Source: Apium graveolens
Taxonomy: Eukaryota > Streptophyta > Magnoliopsida > Apiales > Apiaceae
Length of the DNA: 64,000 nucleotides
Reading direction: 5' to 3'
Assembly: GCF_009905375.1 (NCBI RefSeq)
Contig: NC_133647.1
Coordinates: forward strand, 49,224,506-49,288,505
The notes beneath the pieces are model-generated. The model was not told where the DNA came from, ran no database searches, and saw only the letters and a program-made list of their open reading frames with translations. Numbering within the stretch: the first letter of the stretch is position 1; the number at the start of each line of letters is the position of its first letter. The position numbers were made by a program, and so were the translations under genes. Positions 56,101 through 64,000 of the stretch are shown in pieces.

Positions 56101-56506
56101 ATGGTTAGCATGGCTTGATAAGTATTTATTCGCTTACGCATTCGCTCGGTCGCTTATTCATTTTCGTAATAAACCTTCGTAAGCGGTTCGCGGGGTACTT
56201 CCTTTCGTATAAGTCCTTATGCTTCGAAGCCTTGTATTTAGGTCTTAATTCTTAGGATATGAGATTGGTAATTGTATTGTTATTCTCGTGTTCCTCGATG
56301 GTTCGTAGATACGGTCATTTTACAAAGTTCGTTTTCTTTGAAAACTAATGGCGTTTACATACACTCATTTGGTACATATAATCATAATATCAACTCGGAA
56401 TCTTAAATTAAAAACTCCTATATGGTGTGGTCCCAAAAGTTTTTATTAAGCTGCAAGGTTACTATTTATAAAGGTCTTACCGACGTCAAAAATTCGGGTT
56501 TTTATA

Positions 56507-57978
56507 GTCTTCCCCTGTTAAAAGGATTTCATCCCGGAATCAGTTTAGAAACAGGCGGGGATACGCTTCACTCATGACAACCTCGAGTTCTCACGTTAAC
56601 TTCGAAGTATTTGATCTTTTCGTAAAATTTTCACTCGCCCGTCAAATATATTTCAGAGTACTGAGTCTTGTGGACTTATGATCTCTAAACGTTGCTCCGC
56701 ATACGCTAAGTTTGGCTGCAAGTTTATTAGCTCATTTTCAATCATATGTCTGGCGTTAACGGTTAAATTTCCGAACATCGATTCGTGGTACTCGTTATAA
56801 ACTTGGCGACAGTTCGACGATGGTGCTAATTTATAAGACAACTTTCTTAGTCCTTTGAAGATTCTAACGGGTCCAATAAACCTTGGGTTCAACATTTCTT
56901 TACCTTTCGAATCTCATCACTCCCTCACCAGGAGGCACTTTCAACAATACTTGGTCTATTACATCGTACTCTCTGTCCTTATAGTTCTGGTCCGCATATC
57001 TCTAGTGTTCATCCTGGGCTGCCACTAGCTGGGTTCTAAAGTTCTAGGCATTTCTTTGGTCTGTTGACTCAACTATGGTCCAAGTATCCTCCGCTTACCA
57101 ACTTCTTCCCAACCTAAGGGAGAACGGTTATGTCTTCCGTACAAAGCTTTGTAGCCGTTACAATGCCCGCATGATAACGCTTAGCTCCAGATTTAACATT
57201 TCTTTTTATAGTTATGTAAGGCACATCACAGTCCTGTTTCCATCATGATGGAAGCACCATTTCAAAAGAAATTGATTAATATATTTTAGAATCGTGGAAC
57301 GCTTAGCTTCCGTTATCAGTCATACTTCTTTAATCATTTCCCGTATAATATTTATATTACTATCATACCTTCTGGGTCGAATTCGTTATTCTCGCTAGCT
57401 CCTTAGACGTATTCGCATTTATTGGGAACTGCTACTAGTGGCCTTTAAAAGGGCGTGTACGATCTTCTTTGCCTTCTGTCAGCTCTAGCAATGACATCTT
57501 TCATTCTTCCACGTTGTCCTTCGTAAGGAATATCAGTGGCTATTTTCCGTATGCTCGCGTGGCAAGTATATCTACACGAATTTTCTGTCAATGATAGATG
57601 ATTCTCCTAACCGTTCCAAATAAAAGGCAAGCCATTAGAGTTCTCTCGCCCTTCTTGTCAATTTGAGAACTCTAAGTCGTGCCTCTGTTCGTTCTTTTTC
57701 AGAAAATATTTTCGGGAAAAATAAAATTATGAAATTAAATCTTGGGTTCTTTCCTGGCACAATTGCCACAGGGTCTCTCTCTGTCACTAATTATTCTTCC
57801 GTGTTTGTAATAATTGCATCGGGTGGAGATCTATTGTTTGTATATTACAATAAGCGGTCTTATTTACCGTATAACTCAAAATCCCCAAATAGCATGATGG
57901 CTTACTTAGTTCCTGATAATCCTCCTTTATAATTTTATTATAATAGACTCTTACTCCCATTCGGGTTGTTTACAAGTC
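56507..57978 (-). pseudogene. pol: Element H pol remnant (integrase to C-terminus)
   Basis: After the PPT-like tract the minus strand reads back through the pol C-terminus: RFIGPVRIFKGLRKLSYKLA and ..VYNEYHESMFGN (56895-56653) match the region before the chromodomain in E, and YKALYGRHNRSPLGWEEVG (about 57165-57095) matches integrase. Weaker pieces near 57620-57480 resemble integrase around its second Asp. Stops and shifts are frequent. 57650-57978 is too decayed to assign. It is cut at 57979 by another LTR. Confidence 0.7.
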
Positions 57979-58483
57979 TGTTAGGCCCTTAATCAACTAT
58001 AGGGGGGGTGAATACAGTTAATACAATCAATTCGACAAAGCTTCAACATAATCAACAGTTTTTATATTAACTGATAAAAACTGATTAAAAACGTACTCTC
58101 TCGAAAGGATGAACATATATCCTTGAGAGCTGCTAGGTTATGCGAAAGATATAACAATGTTGGAATGCTTATAGCATGAACCTAATCTGTGCTTTATATA
58201 GAGCACAGCTACACAATGTATAAGGAATCCTATTATATTAACAATAAAGAAACCTAATACAATGCTTCTGAGATAAAGTCCTTCACCGCCTTGAGTTCTT
58301 ATTTCCTTTTCCTTATCAAAGATCAACTGATGTGACAAAACTGATTACATCATCCGTTGTCATCAGCATCCGTTGATATCATTATCTATCATCATCCGTT
58401 GATATAATCATCATCATCCGTTGACATAATTTATGATGTGAACTTCTGATAGTTTCTACTGATATCATCAATTATATCTTACA
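57979..58483 (-). repeat. 505-bp LTR of another element (K)
   Basis: Ends TGTTAGGCCC and ATCTTACA in plus orientation. On the right a PPT-like CCCCAACTTGTG suggests a minus-strand 3' LTR. It has four CATCCGTTG motifs (58351, 58367, 58393, 58415). The element's interior is cut at 58625. Confidence 0.65.
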
Positions 58484-58625
58484 ATCATCCCCAACTTGTG
58501 CATGATGGCAATATGTACAAGTCCCAATTGATGATGTCAAAATTATATAAATGAAGTAATCAAGTATGTATATTCAATCTTACTTCAGTGAATATCAGAC
58601 TTTACTCTTCATTCTAAACTCTAAC
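58484..58625 (-). other. Interior remnant of element K
   Basis: 142 bp between the K LTR and the next LTR. It starts with a PPT-like tract; no gene is visible. Confidence 0.5.
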
Positions 58626-59955
58626 TATTAGGTAATGAATAACACACAGAGAGAGGGGGGTGAATGTGTTTTTATGTTTTATGCTTTTCTTGAATTATAT
58701 TTGGTGGTGAACAAAGTAAATTTGATCTTGTAGTGAACTGTGTTAATAATAAAATTTAGCAGTTAATAATAGAGAACACGGATCTTCAAAACTCACTTAA
58801 TTTTATATTAAAATTAAGAATGTCTTGCTACAAAATTTCTAAGCTCTTTGTTAATAAAAAGCTTAGCTTCGTCCTTGAGAGAATACAAGATTTTCTTATC
58901 TCAATTGTTACTTCTAACAAAGCATCCAGTGTATAATTTATAGAACAATAAACACTGGTTATTACACAGCATGCAACAACATGTACTAACCTTATTTTTG
59001 GATATCAAATCTTTCTATTTCTAGCTTAATGTATCTTGCTAATCTTGCATGCCTGTGAATTTGCTCTTCCACTTAATCTTGACCATTGATCTTGTACTCT
59101 TCAAGCTGCTTTTGTAGATTTGTCAAGCCAACTGATTAGATTGTTTATTGCTTAACAATCTTGAATATTCAACTAGTCTACAATTTGTACTTTCAGATTT
59201 ACCTCGAGATCTCCAGTTAGGCATATAGAGAACTTGACATCTTGATAAGTATATTGGCTTATCGAGATCTGTAATACTCTATAGTTATTTTTATTTGTAG
59301 AAGTCTCTGAGTTCTCTATAAGAGACTTTAGCTTTTCGAGATCTCTCAGCTTCATGTCTTCACTTGACTTGTCGATATCTCTGAGATCTCTAGTGATTTT
59401 TGACTTGCAGATATCTCAGAGACATCTAGTGATATTTGACTTGTCGATATCTATGAGTCTCTAGTGATATCTTGACTTATAAATATCTCAGAGATCTCTA
59501 GTGATATTTTGACTTGTCGATATCTCTAGAGTTCTCTAGTGAAAAATTGACTTGTCGATATCTCCAATCTACATGTCTTCAATTTGGCTTGTCGATATCT
59601 CTGAGTTCTCTAGTAGCTTTCCTGACTTCTCGATAAGTCATTTGGAGTTCTCGAATGACTTCTCTATAATACTTAATCTATAACTTGTAGAGGACTTGAC
59701 TTAGAATATTTTTTCCAAAATAGATTTATTCAACTCCAAGCTACTTCATAATTCTTCAGAGGCATGATCTTCTTGATCTTCTTTCAAATAGAATTCATAA
59801 GCTTGATACTGTTTACAGAACTCCAGTCTGCTCTTGAACATTTTTACAGACTTAAGAATTACAATACATAGTGCAAACATAGATTATCATACAACTTAGT
59901 TAGGGTTATCAATTTGACTTGGTCTTGTTAATATACAGGCATGTCTTGCACAACA
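58626..59955 (-). repeat. 3' LTR of a Sirevirus-like element, copy 2
   Basis: It matches 50536-51869. The plus-strand first bases are TA instead of TG. A degenerate tandem array with GACTTGTCGATATCTC lies at 59215-59650, and the PPT follows at 59956. Confidence 0.75.
59215..59650. repeat. Degenerate tandem array in LTR copy 2
   Basis: Units of about 44 bp between 59350 and 59600 hold TTGACTTGTCGATATCTC and GAGATCTCTAGTGATA. The unit order differs from copy 1. Confidence 0.65.
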
Positions 59956-60631
59956 ATCTCCCCCAATTTGTGAGGAGATTACTTATCATAAATTCATGTT
60001 TGTTAACATGACTAACCCCAAGCTAAAATAGAAAATGAAACTAATATATAAAAATTGACACAATTACAATCATTTATATATTTAGGTAAAAACTATTTTG
60101 GCTTCTGCTTCTTCTCTAATGAGATCCTTTAAGTACACAAGAATGTCTAGTTCTTCTATGATAGGAGTCCCACTTAAAGCTTCCACAAGCTTGAGTCTGT
60201 CTAGCTATGGATAGCCATCTAGTATATCAATTTTAAATCTTGTGAATTGGCCAGCTTTTACATTTAGCATTTTCCATCCTTGGAGATTCTACTCATTCCT
60301 TTTGCCTTGAGCTCTTTTGATCTTTTTATGAACATTTCAATTTATTTATCACATTTTCTTTTTATTTCCTCATACTCAGCCTCATTCCTTTTCTTCTTTC
60401 TTCCCTTACAATCAACCACTCAGGAAAAACTGTTCTCCATGCTCTTGTAGCAGTATCTTTATCTCTTAGCAAACTTATCACTATCTTGATTTCTGTGGGA
60501 GAGAGAGAGTCCATTAAAGTACAGCCAAGGAATGTGAAGGACCCATCTTCATAGTAGATTCTAACTTCCCTTAGAGATGCAACCCAGACTCTAACTATTT
60601 CCTCTACTAGTTGTTGAAAATAATCTTCATC

Positions 60632-61955
60632 TGTTAGGTCCCAATGTGTTTGTAAAAGGGGGGGTTGAATACAAACAATACCGAATAATCGAATTAAGCG
60701 CGGAATAAAAAATGTGAAACAAAATTCAAGTTAAATAAGAATATTATTAAACTTGAAGGGTGTTACAACAACGGTATCGATTACAAGGAATTAATCTCAA
60801 ATTAAGTATCACAAATCTAGAATAAATTCGACATAAACTTTTTCTATTTTTGCAATAAAAAGATTCAAATGATAAACGCAATTTGAGATTAAGTTCTAGG
60901 GATTTTGATCCGGTAAATAGTTACACAAGAACAAGATAAAGATTTCTAGTGGTTTGGATTTAACTTAAAAACTAGAAATTGTGATCTTGAATTCAGCAGA
61001 TGAAAATGGAATATTTTGCTGCGGCTGCTGTGTTTTATTCTTGAGTTGGATATTTTTGAATGACTTCTGCTGCTCCTATCTTTATAATTCAATTAACAGA
61101 CCTACTTGAACTGGAAAGACAATCCATTGAGCTAGCAAGACAATCCAGTGAGCTATCAAGACAATCCATTGAGCTAGCAAGACTTTCGGTGAGACAATTG
61201 AATGAACTAGCAAGACTATCATAATGAACTGGCAAGACAATCCTCCTCCCGGTGTAACTTTCGGTGAGACTATTGAAAATGGCCTGGCATGACAATCGGT
61301 ATGACAATCCAGATTGTCATGCTAGTTCATTTTCAATTGTCTTGCTGATTTAAAACAGATTTTAATCCAATTAAAATTCTGAAAATTCTTAATATTAATT
61401 CAGAATTAATTAATCAATTAATTCAATTAATCAATAAATTAATCTTTGAAGATATAATTTATTTTCTTAATTAAATTATATGACTTAATTGATTAATAGA
61501 GAATTAATACTAATCTTGAGCAGCAACCATTCTTCTGAAAATCTTCTGATAATCACTGTCAATTATGAATCAATTCCACCACTTCAATGTTGAGACTCGA
61601 TGTATTGTCTGGTTCATAAGTGACTAACTTCCGTGACATTTCTTCATGTCTTGACTTTGATCACTTGATTTCCTTCAGATTAAATCCTTGTAATTCTCTG
61701 ATACCCTGACGAGATCTCTGTCACTTGATTAAATCCACAATCTTGATTTGTATCACTGAGGCTTGATCAATTTCTTGAACTTCTTCCAGTGAATTAATTC
61801 CTCAAGTCTGTAGATGAACCTTGTTTCTGAATCCTTTGACAGATGTTACTTTGTGAGATCTCTTTAACGGTAGATCCACTATTTACTTATTACATTCTTA
61901 TTTGAGTTGAGTTAAATCCTTGAATATACAAATAGGCTATGACATATGCCTTACA
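60632..61955. mobile_element. Solo LTR with 5-bp TSD
   Basis: TGTTAGGTCC to GCCTTACA, 1,324 bp, flanked by TCATC at 60627-60631 and 61956-61960. The flanking frame matches the uninterrupted copy 1 at about 52578-52585. No interior or second LTR exists, so an element inserted here and recombined between its LTRs. Confidence 0.85.
61117..61179. repeat. 21-bp tandem repeat in the solo LTR
   Basis: Three exact-period units start at 61117, 61138 and 61159, each with AGACAATCCA then GAGCTA. Degenerate copies continue to about 61300. AATGAACTAGCAAGAC (about 61201) has an imperfect inverted copy in TGTCATGCTAGTTCATT (about 61315-61331). Confidence 0.75.
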
Positions 61956-64000
61956 TCATCTGAGATGCACCAATTTAAAGGTAGAAAGTCACTTTGCTTG
62001 AAACAGTTTCAGATAGCCCGTTCAGTAACTTGACCTTTTTCAGCATCCTTAGCCTTCTTAGGTTTCCTTCCAACAGTTTTGTAGTGAATTTTGAGTGAAG
62101 GTTTGTCATAAGGTAAGTTTGTGATTTTCTTAAGAGATGTTTGATTTTAGGTGATTGGTATTTTTAGGAAGGTATTTGTAGTTTGTTTGTATAGAAATTT
62201 TGACTTAGAGGTTAGAGGTGGTTTGATGATTGAGGTTGTTGGTATTGAAGGTTGAGTTAGATTTATTTGGATTTTTAGGGTTTGTTATGGTTCTGAGCCA
62301 TCATGTCTTTGTTTATTTCTCCTTTCTGCTCTTTTTTTACTTTCACCATCCTTCTTCTCATCCTCTTTTTTCTCTCCTTGATTCTTGTCCTTACTACCAG
62401 TTGCTTTAGAAGCTTGACTTGGATTTGAGCTAGAAGGCTTTTGTTTGTCATCCTTCTACTCTTCATCATCCTTGTCTTTTCTTAAATTGTATTGAGTATT
62501 TGGCAACATGGTGTCAGGATTTACAAGATATCTATCTAAGATCTTTATCATCTCCACATCCTCCTTCTTCTTGCTCCTTTTGTGCTTTAGATCAGTCTGT
62601 AGAGTCATGATCACCTTCATAGTTGATTTGACATAATGTTTGGGAACAAGGAAATGTTTAGCTTGTTTGATTGTTGGACAAACATAAACTACTCCTTTGT
62701 TTGGATAGAGATAGGCTTCAGGAAAAGCTGTTATCTTTGCCTTTTTGAGCTCTTAGAGGAGTTGAGTGTCTTCTGGAATAACTGGATTTACTTTGTCAGT
62801 CATTACATCTAGTTCAGATGCTCTTAAAGTTTGGAGATTTGCAAGAGTCACCTGAAGACACCTGTCCACACCACCATCATTGATGTTCATGAGAATCCTT
62901 TTCTCCAAAAAGTTTTTAATTTTCACCACCACTGCCCTTATGAAGTTGATGTTCTTGGCTAAAGCTTTCTTGCAGGTCACATAGTTATTTTGAAGAGACA
63001 CTCTTAGTTCTGCAAGAAGGTCACTAAATTCCTGATCTTGACTGGGTCCTTCTACATCCTTGAGAATTATTTATTTTCCAACATCAACATGAGAAAATCT
63101 CTGACCAACCTGAATAGGCTGTTTAGATTTAGATTTGGCTTTAGCATCCCTAGATTGTTGAATCCTAGCCTCAGTCTCCCCCTTATTCTTCGTGACAGGC
63201 ATGAGTACGGGAGTTGGAATTTCTGCCCTTATTTATTCAGGAAGTGATGGCAGTGGTATGTTGAGCTTCCCTATCATGGCTCCCAAAACAACAGAATTTG
63301 GCATTTGAAGATGCTTGTGAGTGTCCACCAGAGTCTGGATATCTGATTGTTGACTTTTGACTAGAGAAGTCAGGGCTTAAACTTGAGCATTTAGAGAGAC
63401 ATTTGAGGTTTGAAAGTCTGAGACTTGTTGTTGAAGAGATTGGATTTGAGGATTTGTAGAGGTTGAGCTGGTAGATGTTGAGGAGCAGAAAGTTGCTCCC
63501 ACAGCTTGCTTGATGCCATCCATAAGTAATGCAGAAGGCTCATATATGGTCTGACGAAGCTGGTCCAACTTCACCTTTGAGTCATTTATTTTGGTGATTT
63601 GTTGTTGGACCACTTCATGAAGAGCAATGAAGGACTGTCTTAGACTCTTGACTTCCTTTTCCATAATGGTCAAATCTAATCTTTTCATTTGGTCAGCAAA
63701 GTATTGAAATTTTGAGGTGATCTTGACCTGAGAAGGTATAATTTCATCCATCTTCTCATTTACCAGCTTTCTGATCCTGTCTTCATGACCAATTAGTTTT
63801 ATTTCTAGAGCTTTACCAAAAAGGTGAAAAGCCTTATGCTGAGCTTTGTAAAATTCTGTGACTACATCATACACATCTTGTGGAGTCAAGGCCTTGGCAT
63901 TGCTTCCCAGAATAATGACATATTCTTCCCTAAACCTAGCCAGAACTTGATCTATTTCCAAAACAAAATCCTCATATAGCCATGCATCTACATTTCCATC

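Larger units (their letters stand above)
53009..56506 (-). repeat. 3' LTR of decayed chromovirus H
   Basis: The right end TTTTTATA (56506) is followed by a PPT-like CTTCCCCTGTTAAAAGG, as at the end of G's 3' LTR; the terminal base differs from the usual CA. The left end is inferred from where similarity to the Sirevirus-like copy stops. It includes a two-copy 34-bp repeat (53012-53079), a 9-bp-stem hairpin (53104-53126), AT-rich tracts (about 53400-53660) and a (GA)n run near 55850. No gene is seen in it. Confidence 0.6.
59975..64000 (-). pseudogene. Post-pol ORF of a Sirevirus-like element, copy 2 (runs off the window)
   Basis: Minus-strand reading, N- to C-terminal: 63961-63377 is open (EIDQVLARFREEYVIILGSN ..., with heptad-like helical stretches such as LVNEKMDEII and QQQVSDFQTS); then 63001-62753 (NNYVTCKKALAKNINFIRAV), a Lys/Glu-rich stretch near 62400-62280, ERAIWNCFKQSDFLPLNWCI near 62000, and after the solo LTR DEDYFQQLVEEIVRVWVASL near 60620 and a helical end. 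Several stops break it (for example at 62750 and near 62455), and a solo LTR interrupts it. In all about 2.7 kb of non-pol frame lies before the PPT. The position fits the env-like region of Sireviruses, but no signal peptide or membrane segment is clear and pol lies outside the window, so the superfamily is inferred. Confidence 0.6.

Noticed and set aside
57663..57932. 89-codon plus-strand ORF
   Set aside because: It lies antisense in the decayed interior of H and has no family signature or second copy.
61117..61331. CRISPR-like array in the solo LTR
   Set aside because: The units are contiguous tandem repeats without spacers, inside a plant LTR.

Overview
This window looks like plant nuclear DNA, most likely from a eudicot with a large, repeat-rich genome. 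It is almost wholly LTR retrotransposons and their remnants, mostly Ty3/gypsy, nested in one another. I see no cellular gene, no rRNA or tRNA gene and no CRISPR array. The species cannot be read from the sequence. All assignments come from reading motifs, LTR termini, primer-binding sites (PBS), polypurine tracts (PPT) and target-site duplications (TSD) by eye; no database search was run.

Layout, left to right. 1-380 is unassigned. 381-6225 is element A (minus strand), an Athila-like element with a tRNA-Asp PBS that lacks reverse transcriptase, RNase H and integrase. It sits head-on in, or against, element B (plus, 6226-12448), an Athila-like relative that keeps the second half of RT, RNase H, integrase and a post-pol ORF. 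From 12449 comes element D (plus), a decayed chromovirus with an initiator-Met PBS. D is split by element G (minus, 13564-46643, TSD CTATC), another chromovirus with LTRs of about 3.4 kb. G's left LTR is itself split by element E (plus, 14116-27865, TSD GCACA), a chromovirus with LTRs of about 4 kb, and by element C (plus, 30090-36877, TSD ACGTA), which has the same RT-less design as A. D resumes at 46649 and stops inside integrase at 50535. From there to 64000 lie minus-strand 3' ends: two copies of one family with a long non-pol ORF near the 3' LTR (50536-53008 and 58626-64000, Sirevirus-like), a decayed chromovirus H (53009-57978), a 505-bp LTR (57979-58483) and a solo LTR (60632-61955, TSD TCATC).

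How the parts relate. B is a plausible type of helper for A and C, since the three share LTR start, PPT and a 3' non-coding block, and A and C have the same in-frame deletion that joins Gag-protease to the tail of B's post-pol protein. The chromoviruses D, E and G each carry an extra ORF between PBS and gag. That ORF is open in all three although gag-pol is broken in all three.

Most interesting signals: (1) a 46-codon ORF near the 3' end of E's LTRs begins MARLKQTQRKS, nearly the histone H3 tail, and ends its similar part close to an in-phase AG|GTAG splice-donor-like site that could join it to E's extra acidic ORF; D has the same layout. (2) Two adjacent hairpins in the 3' untranslated block of A, B and C show compensatory base changes. 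(3) A and C form a non-autonomous family with one shared deletion junction and one shared nonsense codon. (4) GC-rich tandem modules containing GCGGCCGC lie just upstream of the TATA box in the AT-rich Athila-like LTRs. (5) Nonsense codons fall mainly at Trp, Gln and Arg positions, as expected from deamination of methylated cytosine.
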